From Lumbricus rubellus (Eukaryota; Annelida; Clitellata; Crassiclitellata; Lumbricidae), in the NCBI GenBank assembly GCA_945859605.1, contig OX243814.1, positions 22,934,345 through 22,998,344 of the forward strand: 64,000 bases of DNA, given 5' to 3'. The number at the start of each line of letters is the position of its first letter. Position 1 is the stretch's first letter. The notes under the pieces are model-generated. The model was not told the DNA's origin and did no database searches. It was given only the letters and a program-made list of their open reading frames with translations. The translations under genes were made by a program, and so were the position numbers. This document shows, in pieces, positions 11,001-22,137 of this stretch.

Positions 11001-14000
11001 GAAACTACATGAAAAAGACTTCAAAAATTCAAATTATGAAGTTTGAGAGATTTGCAGAATCTTTGGTAGCCCCCTTCAAATATGTGACCAAACACCAATT
11101 TTCATGTCCGCTAAAAATTGGTCCTGAACTTCAAATCGTTTGGGGAGCATAAAAACCAAGACCAATATCATTTAAAAATTTTCACAGCACTACTGATATC
11201 CAATGTCAAGTTTCTCAACCTATCAGTTGTGGAAATTGTAAAAAAAATTTGACGCTCCACCCTAATGCTCATTCATAGTCTGTGACCGCCACAGACAGGG
11301 ATCGAATCCGTACCCGGGCCTTTGCATTGTATTGCAAGCCATCTGTGCTGTTAGTATTTAAGATTTGTGATTTGTGTTCTTGTGAATTGTTTCAATTGCA
11401 TTTATACACTGTAACCGGTTGCAGTCTATCAACCAGATTGTTAGAAAAAGAATTTATATATTACAGACCAACCACTCTAACCGATCTGCCATTGGGCTGC
11501 ACTGTTTAGCCAGTGGATTTGATATACTCGTCTTGTGCTTTTGTTTTCCAGTTACGATTTGATTCATGATGTGGCCGAGGCGATTTCGTATGAAGTGCGA
11601 GCTCATTGGAATGAGAATCGTAAGAAGGGAATTTATGTGTCCCCAATCGGCCTTAGTTGCTTCAGTCCAGTCATCAACATAATGAGACATCCACTATGGG
11701 GCCGGAACCAGGTTGTCCTTTCTCTTTGTCTCTGTCTTCTGCTGTCTTGATTTACTGGTGCACTGGAATGCAGTTTAACATAAAATAAAAATTTTATTCG
11801 AAATTATATACATCAAAGTTGGCTGTCCTGGTTGTGATGGCTGTGTTCAGCAATCCAGATATGAGTCATTTTTAATTAGTTTTAAGTAACTTACTTTAAT
11901 CTAAGAATTAACTCCTCACCAAGAGGCTCATACATAAGAATTGTATACATGCTTTTATACACTGTGTCCCAATAAATCGAGACCCCTTTTTATAATGTGA
12001 ATAAAACAGGCAAATCTTAATCGATTTTCAAAATTTTAAAACTGTTTCTATCCTGAGATAATTATCTTACATTGATTCAAATATGAAGTTTCTGGCATGA
12101 ATATTGACGTCACAATCGCATCATTTGCATCAGAGAATTCCAATGTTAAGTACCGAAAAAGTTGTGTTCGGTACTTAACATATGAATTCTCTGATGCAAA
12201 TGACGTGATTGTGACATCAATATTCATGCTAGAAACTTCATATTTGAATCAATGTAAGATAATTATCTCAGGATAAAAACAGTTTTAAAACTTTGAAAAT
12301 CGATTAAGATTTGCCTGTTTTATTCACATTATAAAAAGGGGTCTCGATTTATTGGGACACAGTGTATATTTTTTTGTGAAAGTAGAATTTGTGGAGCAGA
12401 AGATGGCTTCAAATACATATGTGTGTTCTGTTTATTTTGCTTAGTGACCAATTGCATTCTTTCATACAACGTTTAGTTATATTCCCATCATGAAATTTAA
12501 TAATAACTGCTACAATTTTAATTCATTTAAGTCACATAATCACCTTTATTGTTAATATCTTGAAATGATACTGCATATCGTAGGGATGACGATTGATGAT
12601 TGTGATAATCTTGTCATGATTCATAGAGTGCTTTCCTATGTTTGTCATATGTTTCTTTATGAGTGCATCTGTAAGTAATTGTAATTGTAATCGTACATTT
12701 ATATAGCGCCACTTCAAGAGAACTCCTCAGAGGCGCTCCCGACCTGACACCAAACCATAATCAAAGTGAATGGTAATTTTCAAATGCTTGCGGAAACTAG
12801 GCAAAGAAAGACAAAGAAGTTCATTACGGAGACTAATAGGTAACTTAATCCAGAAAGACGGACCGACCATAGCAAAGCTTCTATGTAGACAGCACTGGGG
12901 AAGATCGAGCCATAGGAACAACCAGGTCACCATGCGTTGCAGAGCAAAGGAATCTGCGGCTTGGGATGGATAGCACAGGCGGCACACAAAGTTCCATAAG
13001 ATAGATCGGAGCAATGTGGTGCATTGATTGCACTCTTCTGAGATTACATCTTGCATGTCAATGTCATAGGTATCTTTTCTTCGCTAAAATGTAAAAAGAA
13101 GTGCTTGGACTTGCCTTTTCAGTGTTTGCTGGCCAAACAAGTGTCAGGCCGGTATTCAGATTTGAAAATAATTGCATGGATGCCGTTCATGACTTTCCTG
13201 GCACATTTTAAGCCCTGGCGGCTATGCAGTTGGATTATAAATTAAGAATGCACTTACTTATATGGTGTTTGTCAAATCCCATTGGCATCCCAGATCAAGC
13301 CCTAGAACAAAGCCCTCAGAGCTGCAAGCATTTATATGGCTAATGAATACATTTTCAAGTGTTTTTGAATTTCTCGAGTATTTTAAGTTGGAATTAAATC
13401 ATTTATTCAGAACTGCAATACGTCGAAATAATTTCTGTCAATGGCAACAGCTTTTATTGTCATAAGCTGTCGTTAAGCTCTGGATCCATCCATCCTGAAA
13501 GCTTAAAATGACTGATGCACTTTCTTGAAATATTGAATAAGGCAAAGTTAATGTTTATGATTTAGGGCATTTATTTATTTTATGTGCATGATTTAAAGCA
13601 TTAATTTTCGTTTGATCATAACATTGTTAGAAAGTGGATTTTGGAAGGTAATGCACACTATGATTGCAAATGCCTGGATCTGTTTAGATCTGTTTTGGTG
13701 AGTTTTTATAATTGCTAGCTTATTACAGTATGGTAAATTAAAAGTTAATGAACTTTTATGCAAGTCTGTAGCAAGGTTACCCATCATATCCAGTATTATC
13801 CGCTGTCCCACACAAATAAATGCTGACATGAATTCTGCAGAAACCTAGAATCATTATCTGAACAAACCTGATGACCATTAACACAGTCCTGACTAAGTGA
13901 GATAAACGAAACTACTGCAGCTAGTCATTGAAGTAAACTGATCCACTGATTGCTTTCTTTACTGAAATGCAGATCTGCTTGAAGCCATGCAACACATAAT

Positions 14001-17000
14001 ATGGCTTGCTGAGCAAGTGTGTCTAGTGTTTATTTATAGTTTACCCATTATGGCATGTTGTTTGTGGTTTAGGAATCATATGGAGAAGACCCGTATCTTT
14101 CTGGAAAATTGGTCCAGGGGTATGTTCGTGGTCTGCAGGGGAACCACACGCGCTACGTGCGTGCCAACGCTGGATGCAAGCACTTTGATGCTCATGGCGG
14201 TCCGGAGAACATCCCGGTTTCAAGGAACAGCTTTGATGCCAAGGTATGTACTGATGATTTTTCTTATGAGAATATTCATTATTAGATTATAAGTATTATA
14301 TTATTATCTTTAAAAACTTTATTCTCAGATATTTATTGTAGTTTTCTTTGTGAGGTTAATATTTTGAAATTCTATTTTTGTTAATTAATCATCAGAAGTC
14401 TGACAATTGTTGTGGTTATGATCATCTTTATTTTTTCTATAAAAGTTTTAATCCAGAATAAAGGCGTTTGATCAATAGCTATTAGATATAACAATTTCTT
14501 TCACTCATTCTGTAAGTACTGACCATAAGTTTAATTAAAAACTGGTTATTTTGGTGTTAATGCTCTTCATGATTTATTTGCAGGTGGCGATGAGAGACTG
14601 GAGAATGACATTCCTTCCTCAATTCAAAATGTGTGTTGAAGCTGGAACGTACAGTATGATGTGCAGCTACAACAGGTATGATGCATTGTACACTTGCATT
14701 TGCTCTGCCAGCTCTTAACTCTCCATTGCAGCTCTGTTGTTTTATATGAATTTCTAACCTTTTGCTGTCGTCTTTATATGCCTGTCTTCATTCCAAATCC
14801 TCCATGATACATTAGCCAGTACTTTTTGGCTATGGGATATACACGTTCTACCAGAGTTCATAGTTCATGACCTAACTGACTCTCGAATGGAATTTCATTA
14901 AACAATCCTTTTGATTTATTGCTTCAAAAATCTAATAATTAGTCTTATCTCTCCACCTTATGTCCATGCTCTTGCTAGTACATTCACTTGTCTTATCAGT
15001 TATCACAATTACTGTTCAATAATCTTCATCTATTTTATGACTCCTTACAATCTGTCATGGGGGGGGGCCGGGGGGGGGTTAGCTGCTTGCCCTGTTTTGC
15101 TCGACTTTGTAAATGCTCTATGGGTCTCCAGTTATGGACTTTGTCAAAATTGCACTGGTTAATTCTTTCTGCTCAGGTGCACTTTAGGTTCCTCTCCTTA
15201 TATATATTAAGCAGTTAATGAATGGTCTGGCGTGAAGCTACATTGCTCACTGATGCATACGATTCATGCTTAATACTATCAGGCAAAATTTAAGATAAAC
15301 TTTTGATCAACTGACCTCCCAGAAAAACATGCATTTTGTTTAACTGTGTCCTTCACGTGCGATAGACACAGCAGAAACAAAATTTGTGGAATTTAGTAGA
15401 CCTATCACCATTCACCAGGTTTGGTAACCGTCTCTTATTTCATATTTCGCTTATACCTAAATTTCCAGCCATCTTCACTCCTGACATCTGCAGGAAACTC
15501 GAGAATTTATTACAGCAACGCGAACTATATGTTGCTGAATGCTTGAATATATCGAGACAAATGCTGCAATGTAAGATTTGTTTTTTACAGCAATGAAAAT
15601 GCTGACAGATAATTTTTTCCGTAATAATTATCTTTATCTTCAATTAAAATTATTTTTGTTTTTATGATCACTTTTAGTATCAATGGTGTGCCAGCCTGTG
15701 CTAATCAAGAGCTTCTGACAAACATAACTCGTAATGAATGGGGCTTCAAGGGATACATCGTCAGTGATGATCTGGCCATTCCCTTCATCATCTCCGAACA
15801 CAAGTACCTGAAGACCCCGGAGGAAACTGTGGCTGCCTGCATCAAGGCTGGATGCAACCTCGAACTGGGCAGCGGCATCTACGGCTCAACACTGAATGCG
15901 ATGAAGGCTGGCCTTCTCAATGAAAAGCAGATCCGAGACAACGTCCGTCCTCTCATGTACACTCGCCTGCGTCTCGGTGAATTTGATCCAGAGGATATGA
16001 ATCCATACAATGCGATCAACATGTCGTATGAACAGAGCACCATTCATCGTGAACTTGCTCTTCATGCCGCAATGAAAACATTCGTTCTGCTGAAGAATGA
16101 TGGGAACCTGCTGCCACTTAAGCAAACATATGACAAAGTTGCAGTAAGTTAAAGTATATCATCTCCACAGTCTGGGGTTCATCTTTGAAGTTCTATAATC
16201 AACGAACAGATTACCACTTTTCTAAGTGACCACCAGAACTATGGCAATTTTCTTATCTACCAACGTTGCCGTCTGAGCAAACCAAAACTGACATTGAATG
16301 TATTATCACCAATTGTACTTTACTTTAGCACCTGGAAATAAGCTGGTTCCCCTCTTTAACATATTATTGCTGAAGAAATGCAGAATGCTACTTTTGCATT
16401 CTTTTATGTTATTCTGCTCATATGTAGAAAATGCCCTGTACTATGTGGATGATTTCGCATATTTAACAGTCCTAAAGTAATTATGTTTTTGTAAATTTTT
16501 TATGGTTTAGATGAAAGAGAAAATCTGTATCCATGCCTAAGCATTTATATATAGCACCTTTATTGTCCAGTTTAAAAATCTCTGAAAAGTATGGAAACAT
16601 GGTTGACTGACAGATCTAAAAGGTTTGTTCTAAGCTCAGTGACGTCAGCATAGATGTGTTTATATCAGACTCTATCTATATAAATAAAAATGAACTTTCC
16701 AATAGTTCGTAACATCACCACGCTGAAAGTCACGCACCGATTGTTTTGAAAATTTTACAACACCTTCCATTCCCATTAAGATTTTTTCACCAGAAAAAAC
16801 CCAACCTTTTCCACAAAAAGTGAACTTTGCAATCCGTTCGCCCGCCATTTGCAAATTCAACACGTACCACACGGCTGCCAGATTTCACAAACGCCGTCTC
16901 CAAACACAGCAGACGAAACATCAATGAGGTCGCGTTCTGTAACGTCATATTAATTTCCCAAAGCGGCCTTTTCCCAAAGCGGCCTTCATCATTATTGGGC

Positions 17001-20000
17001 TAGAAATGGACGGTGTGACGGAGGAAAGGAGCGGAGGGAGCGGGACGAAGACGGTGGGGAGGGAGCGGAGGGGGAGGGGAGATGGAGGTCGAGAGGGGAG
17101 GGGGAAAGGGAGGGGAGGGAGAGGGGAAGGGGGAGGAGGAGGGGGAGGGGAGCCTCTTTTCAGCCACAGCAACGCGTGGCCGGGTTCAGCTAGTATTCTA
17201 TAAGTATAAATTAGATGCTATGTGTTCATTAATGCACTTATTTGGTTAATCAAAGCATAGAATATTGATGATAGCTGCTTCTAATGACATGTTTGGTTTT
17301 GACTGTGGCCAACAGGTTGTTGGTCCATTTGCAGCAGATTATTCAGAGATCTATGGTGACTACTCACCTGCTGTGACGCGTCAGTTCACAACAACGGTTG
17401 CTGAAGGTCTTGCGAAACTCGCTGGAACAGTGGCCGCTGCGTCTGGATGCAACGATGGAGTGAAGTGCGGAAACTATTCGGCCGATGACGTTAGAAAAGC
17501 AGTTGATGGCGCTGACGTGGTTTTTGTTGCACTTGGTACGGGATCAACGATAGAGTCAGAGTCAAATGATCGCGCCAGTCTCGACCTGCCTGGTCGCCAG
17601 TTTGAAGTGCTATTGGATGCTGTTAGAGTGGGTAAGTAGTCGTGTATAATATGGAGCGTGATGAGCATGCAACTAGATACTTCTGTAGTGTACATTCACC
17701 GTCTATTATCTTATGCATTTCTTACTTATGTCACTGAAGTCATCTATTATGATCAGAGGGGGTGAACAAATATTAGGAACTTAGTAATTTAATTAAATTC
17801 TGTAAAACTTTGATTTCTTTGTTATAGCAAATGGGAAGCCTGTGATACTTCTGCTGTTTAACGCCGGTCCACTGGATGTGACATGGGCAAAATTTAATCC
17901 CAGAGTTTCTGCCATCATGGAATGCTTCTTCCCGGCACAGTCGACGGGTGAAGCCATCTACAAGACACTGACAGCATCTGGTGGCAGTCATTCCGTTCCA
18001 GCTGGCAGGCTGCCTGCCACATGGCCAAGTTACTTGCAGCAGGTTGGACCAAATGGCATCGGCTGTTTCATTTTAGCTACTCTTTAATGGGCTTAGAAAG
18101 CAAAGTGAAGGACGGCAAGAGTCCCTTGAGTTATACTGAACAGCAATTGAATGTTTAATGAATGTTTAGTGACTTCCTTTTCTTTGCTTTGTCATATGAT
18201 GGTGTGTGGCCAGTCCGCTACCTCGTGGTTTGTTCACCTACCGACAGTGTGTGGTCAGTGCGCTCATTATAGCTGCATTGGTTGACAAGGGGGGGTGCAC
18301 TTGAAGCAGATTTCTATCCTGGTGGAGATTTGAACCCTGATCTTTGGTTGACTGTCCAGGCTGTTAACCACTAGAATAATCTGATGGTTAATGTTGGAAA
18401 TGATGAATTAACTACACTCAATTAGTTGACATATGTAGGATGGCGTAGGTGTTTGACCATTGGCTATTCTGCAGTTGACGTCATCTGATTGAAAAATTAT
18501 TCACAGAGGACTTGTCTCCTTGGACAATCGATGTAATTTATGTATTGTATATGACATATGTATCGGGACATTTATGCAGTTCCTGCTAAGAACATTGAAT
18601 GGATTTATATGTTGAAAGCTCCATGGACACATTGCTTTGAAAATGAGGAATGATAAGAGATGAAGATGGAAGAATTCATGGAACATCGTTACACTCGGCC
18701 AATGGACACAGTCCATCGGCTGATCTAAAGATCCCGTTTCAGCAACATTTGTCTCTCATGAATGCTACAAACATTTGTCTCTCATGAATGCTACAAACAT
18801 TTGTCTCTCATGAATGCTACAAACATTTGTCTCTCATGAATGCTACAAACATTTGTCTCATGAATGCTACAAACATTTGTCTCTCATGAATGCTACAAAC
18901 ATTTGTCTCTCATGAATGCTACAAACATTTGTCTCATGAATGCTACAAACATTTGTCTCTCATGAATGCTACAAACATTTGTCTCTCATGAATGCTACAA
19001 ACATTTGTCTCTCATGAATGCTACAAACATTTGTCTCTCTCATGATTGCTACAAACATTTGTGTCTCCGATAAGAATATTTGATTGCTTTTAAAAGGTTC
19101 AAATCTGAAACTTTGAAATATGAGAGTTGAAGAATCTATTTCCAGATGAAGCATTGAATGTCTAGTGGACCCAGGGTCTCTGCTCTGACTTTACGAGAAT
19201 CTTTCCTTCTTTCACTCGATTCTTTTGATTTAATTTGTTTACAAATTGTTTTTGCACTTATATAGTGAGCTAGTTTTCTTGTTTGTGTCTAGGTTCCTGC
19301 AATTACTAACTACGATATGGCCGGTCACACATACAGATATTATAATGGAGAGCCACTGTATTCTTTTGGATATGGCCTGTCCTATACAACATTCCTGTAT
19401 ACATCGTTGACGCTGTCAGCCGATTCAATCACTGGAGGACAGAATGTTACGGCTACTGTTGGTATTCTCAACACTGGAAAGTTTGATGCTGATGAGGTGT
19501 GTTTGGCCAATGAGATGAAAATATGGTATACGTTAATGTTTTAATAGTCTAGTGATGAGGTTTTTACCAGATATATCCATTTCTGTGTGTCTCTGATAGT
19601 TCCAAACCCATTCTTATGTTCATTCCTTTTTTCTGCAAGATCCATTCATTCATTTCGTGAATTTATATAGCGCTTCTTCAAGAAACCTACTCAGAGGCGC
19701 TCCCAGCCCAGCCACAGCTAAAATAATAGGTTTTGAGCGACTTATAAAAAGCAGGTGAATTTAGTCTAGGCATAAGTCGCAAGTTTAGTGGGAGGCCATT
19801 CCAGATAGCGGGACCCACAGTAGAAAAGGCTCGGCGCTGTCTTGTAGAAGTGTGAGCTCGAGGAACCAAAAAAGAGAGATGACAAAAGATCATGCTTAAT
19901 GTTTTCCATCCATGTCTTTGATTGTCTACTTCAGCTCTAAGTTCCCTCCATCTCACAATACAATGCCCTTGCTGACAATCTTTTGTCATCCATTCCTACC

Positions 20001-21483
20001 ACATGGCCATACCATGACAGTCTTCTTTTTCTGATCTTATCTGTCAGCGTTTCTGTCTGTTCTAACTCCAGACGAGACATGAATAGTAATGAACTGGTCT
20101 TCCTTGATATTCTTCTTAACCAGCTCATTTCTGTCACTGAAATCCTTTTTTCGTCTTCTTTCTGTAGGGACCAACACTCAGATCCATGCATCAGTACTCA
20201 AGTGACAAATGCCCTGTACAGTTTTTCTCTTCTTAACCCTTTAATGCCGAGATGGTAGTAAATGGTATAGCAAATCCTATACCTTCCGGCATTAAAGGGT
20301 TAATACATGTTGTTCGTCTTCTGGTGCTAGTTAAAAATCTCACAAGAGGCATGATTTAAATAACCACATATATTTATGGAACTAGCTCTACTCTTACAGT
20401 TTTCCATTTTCAATGGCCAATTGTTTGAAGATAATGATGCACTATCATAAGGAAACTGGAGTTTGAGCTGAGAGATTTTTTTGTCTGAGAAATAAGAACC
20501 TACCATGGCATTCTAATTGCACTGACATCATGAATGACCACCATCATCAGTTGACTGCACTTGTGAACATTTACGAGTTATCTTTTCTGAAGCCTAATTA
20601 TCATTTTGATATTGGGTTGTATGATCACACTCACAGTGGCCCTGGATCTGCAGTTATACAGCATCATTCCGCTGCCTTTTGCCCTGTCTATTGTTCTACT
20701 GCTGTAATGCCCCTCCCCAATCGTGGGGGCACGGCGATGTAGTGGGTATGTTCATCACCTTGCAGCCAAAGGATTGCAGGTTCGAATCCACCTCAAGTCG
20801 CCACATAATTGGACTACTACTGTAGTCTTGCTATTTAAAAACTTGGCCGTGACAGAAATCTGCGTTGAGCTGTTCTAATGTTGTTCGATAAAAAGTGATA
20901 AATCTCGGAGTCTTGTCGAGCGTACAAGTTATTTTCCATTGAAATGTTTGGCAGGTGATTCAAGTCTACGTGTCGTGGCCGAGCACAAACCTCATTGTGC
21001 CGAAGATTCAACTCGTTGCCTTCACTCGAGTGCTCGTCAGGGCTGGGGATCATCAGCTGGTGGACCTCGTCATCACACCAGAGCGATATGCTGTATGGGC
21101 AGATAGTGGATGGACATATATTCAAGGTAATCTTTTTATTGTAAACTCCAAACAGCATCGCTTATAAGGTATGCAGGTGTGCCTATTCAAAACAAGACCA
21201 GGTGCAAGAGAGGTCACAAGGTATTCTGCAATCCAGAGATTGCTTTGGGATTTATCGGTTGTTTGCCTCAGTATGCAGTTATCTGGAATCTAGTCACTGT
21301 TAAGAAAGGTCTCGATTTTACCAACTGTATTTAAGTTGTGAACTGAACATGTGTGAGTTTTCATGGGGTCAGATGTTTTTTTCTGTTTTAGGAAAGATGA
21401 AAGTCTTTGCAGGTGGCCAGCAGCCTGGTCAGGCGACAAGTTCTGAATCGAACGTCCTTGGGGCTTCATTCTTGGTTGCCTAG
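8081..21483 (+). CDS. GH3 beta-D-xylosidase/beta-glucosidase-like secreted glycosidase, 10 exons, intact
   Basis: Exons: 8081-8445, 11552-11711, 14073-14243, 14584-14675, 15678-16143, 17316-17631, 17828-18042, 19293-19496, 20955-21126, 21392-21483 (TAG stop 21481-21483). All junctions are GT-AG and all phases agree, giving 750 residues, the usual length of animal GH3 proteins. An ATG one codon upstream (8078) is also possible. Residues 1-23 are a signal peptide (core LLTFVCFLALLRW). The GH3 N-terminal barrel runs to about residue 350 and includes GEDPYLSG and the conserved KH pair (CKHFDAHG, K211-H212). The nucleophile is Asp293 in GYIVSDD. The C-terminal domain begins near VVGPF (about 419); Glu498 or Glu500 in IESESNDR, before LPGRQ, is the candidate acid/base. 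A fibronectin-III-like domain follows GYGLSYTTF and ends near ASFLVA. It hydrolyses non-reducing beta-glycosidic linkages; xylose versus glucose specificity is not decided by sequence here. Confidence 0.95.
8747..11264. mobile_element. DNA transposon with TAGGGTGGAG ends and 8-bp TSD, in GH3 intron 1
   Basis: A 2518-bp element with termini TAGGGTGGAGTGTC / GACGCTCCACCCTA and a perfect 8-bp TSD ATGCTCAT (8739-8746 and 11265-11272). Both ends continue into A/T runs. Ac-type hAT elements also begin TAGGG and make 8-bp TSDs, so a divergent hAT is the first guess. The encoded protein on the minus strand is not a standard hAT transposase, so class is uncertain. Base assignment at the TSD edge is slightly ambiguous because ATTA is shared. 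Confidence 0.8.
9259..10947 (-). pseudogene. decayed transposase of the intron-1 element (unclassified family)
   Basis: Translated from 10947 leftwards: a charged acidic/Lys N-terminus, then LVANVGCDGTNANTGRIGG (ends near 10240). A one-base frameshift near 10190 moves the frame to LHANELPLRHL and on through YHARWLTTAN (about 9930). A second frameshift near 9915 leads to VYAPMWFAIK, NAFFAHPENILL and RELGLRRI. Stops follow, with a still recognisable CHTQAVERCVKLVTEAS near 9330-9400. The D-G-T-N and RW motifs resemble the DNA-S-N and RW positions of hAT-like catalytic cores, but I do not recognise the family by name. Proteins of this general kind occur as uncharacterised multi-copy genes in invertebrates. 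At least two frameshifts make it non-functional. Confidence 0.6.
11960..12364. mobile_element. 405-bp near-perfect palindrome, mariner-like foldback MITE
   Basis: The two arms CACTGTGTCCCAATAAATCG... and its reverse complement meet at a centre near 12165, with GTTAAGTACCGAA facing TTCGGTACTTAAC. The arms differ at only a few positions. TA dinucleotides flank both ends (11958-11959, 12365-12366), as in Tc1/mariner insertions. No coding capacity. Lies in GH3 intron 2. Confidence 0.85.
12690..13056 (-). mobile_element. LINE 3' fragment (RT C-terminus plus 3' stem-loop)
   Basis: On the minus strand a stop-free remnant of the CR1/L2-like C-terminus is seen (HRSFAMVGPSFWIKLPISLR, corresponding to RAFSVAGPATWNELPVILR at the LINE in 1-1560). 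It is followed by the conserved 3' end with GGGAGCGCCTCTGAGGAG and a facing TGGCGCTATA near 12700-12740. In GH3 intron 2. Confidence 0.75.
16671..17193 (+). mobile_element. Helitron-like non-autonomous element with a G/A-rich insert
   Basis: Begins TCTATCTATATAAATAAAAA and ends GCGTGGCCGGGTTCAGCTAG followed by T, matching the usual Helitron rule (5' TC, 3' hairpin then CTAG). A short CCAC...GTGG stem lies before the end. Between about 17025 and 17155 is a purine-only GGGGAGAG-type tract. No Rep/helicase is encoded. The base before the 5' TC is C rather than the expected A, so the 5' boundary is approximate. In GH3 intron 5. Confidence 0.6.
18195..18390 (-). mobile_element. tRNA-derived SINE-like fragment
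   Basis: On the minus strand the block near 18385-18320 has an A-box-like TAGTGGTTAACAGCCTGG and a B-box-like GGGTTCAAATCTCC at tRNA spacing. It lacks a matching acceptor stem and runs on into non-tRNA sequence, as SINE heads do. It lies in GH3 intron 7. Confidence 0.5.
18745..19063. repeat. 26-bp minisatellite (with 24-bp variant units)
   Basis: About twelve tandem copies of ACATTTGTCTCTCATGAATG plus CTACAA. At least two units lack one CT and are 24 bp. Located in GH3 intron 7, roughly 230 bp before exon 8. Confidence 0.95.
19655..19880 (-). mobile_element. LINE 3' fragment (RT C-terminus plus 3' stem-loop)
   Basis: Minus strand reads QRRAFSTVGPAIWNGLPLNL and ends CGWAGSASE, a close relative of the C-terminus of the LINE at 1-1560 (GWTGSAPE). 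The stem-loop tail CTGGGAGCGCCTCTGAGTAG...AGCGCTATA follows at 19665-19710. In GH3 intron 8. Confidence 0.8.
19885..20230 (-). mobile_element. second, different LINE remnant (RTE/other-like C-terminus)
   Basis: The minus strand encodes GSECWSLQKEDEKRISVTEM, MSWLRRISRKTS and RRLSWYGHVVGMDDKRLS, the characteristic region after the RT domain in many LINEs (consensus EMKWLRRI... and RLRWFGHV.RM). It abuts the unrelated CR1-like tail, so two LINE fragments are juxtaposed. Clade not resolved. Confidence 0.65.
20233..20303. mobile_element. piggyBac-like mini-MITE with TTAA ends
   Basis: A palindromic 71-bp element: TTAACCCTTTAATGCCG at the left and CGGCATTAAAGGGTTAA at the right. TTAA target duplication and CCCTTTAATGCC-type termini are typical of piggyBac relatives. 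No coding capacity. Confidence 0.7.
20720..20835 (+). mobile_element. tRNA-derived SINE head
   Basis: Contains A-box-like GATGTAGTGGGTATG and B-box GGTTCGAATCC about 35 bp apart, followed by CACCTCAAGTCGCC. The same head, in reverse orientation, precedes a LINE-type tail at 59130-59315. The acceptor stem does not pair fully, so this is not a working tRNA gene. In GH3 intron 8, about 120 bp before exon 9. Confidence 0.7.
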
Positions 21484-22137
21484 CAACTGATGTCATGGTG
21501 AATGCGTGAAAACTCAAGAAGAAACGTCGTCCTATTCGAAGGCCTTGCATTATTTAGATAACTCGGTTGATCATTTTGTAGTTATGAAGGTTTCTTAGCT
21601 AAACTTGCTGCACTGGTGTTCATGTCATTTAGTTTAGATGTTGTATTTGTCCATGGAATCTGACATCTGGACATTGTAGTAGTTGCTAGGCACTGAACAA
21701 AACATTGTGTAGTGCCAACACAAGGTTGTTTTCAAGCACTTTATAATGATTTTTTAAAGAGAAGACTGGGTATGTAATGAAGCATTTGTATTTTCACAAT
21801 TTTGTTGAGTTTTAGTCAGCAATTCTTTCCAGACATTCCACTTTTAAAGAAGAAACTGTTGACGGATCTCACAATTAAAATAGCCGTGGAATATTTGTTA
21901 CTCTTTGAAAATTGCATGACTTCATAATTATGATCTGAGCATCATCATGATCTATTGATCTTGCATTACAGTCTTACAGGTTGATGCAACTTGATGCTGT
22001 GCTGAATGCCATGATGTGCAAAAAGCTGCACTCGAGTCTGACACCAATTTCAAACTTTGAAAACTTATTATTGCATCATTTTAACTATTGCTTAATATTC
22101 GATCTCACTGTGTTGTTGCACATCACTCGGATCAGAT

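Noticed and set aside
13987..14292. Plus-strand 101-codon frame across GH3 exon 3
   Set aside because: It is a shadow in another frame; the GH3 frame (ESYGEDPYLSG...) with flanking AG and GT is the real one.
18315..18390. Functional tRNA gene on the minus strand
   Set aside because: B box is tRNA-like but the cloverleaf is incomplete and sequence continues as a SINE-like body.
18745..19063. CRISPR-like array
   Set aside because: Head-to-tail 26-bp units without spacers; minisatellite.
20720..20835. Functional tRNA gene
   Set aside because: A and B boxes are present, but the acceptor stem does not pair and no anticodon arm can be drawn with confidence; it matches a SINE head also seen at 59.3 kb.
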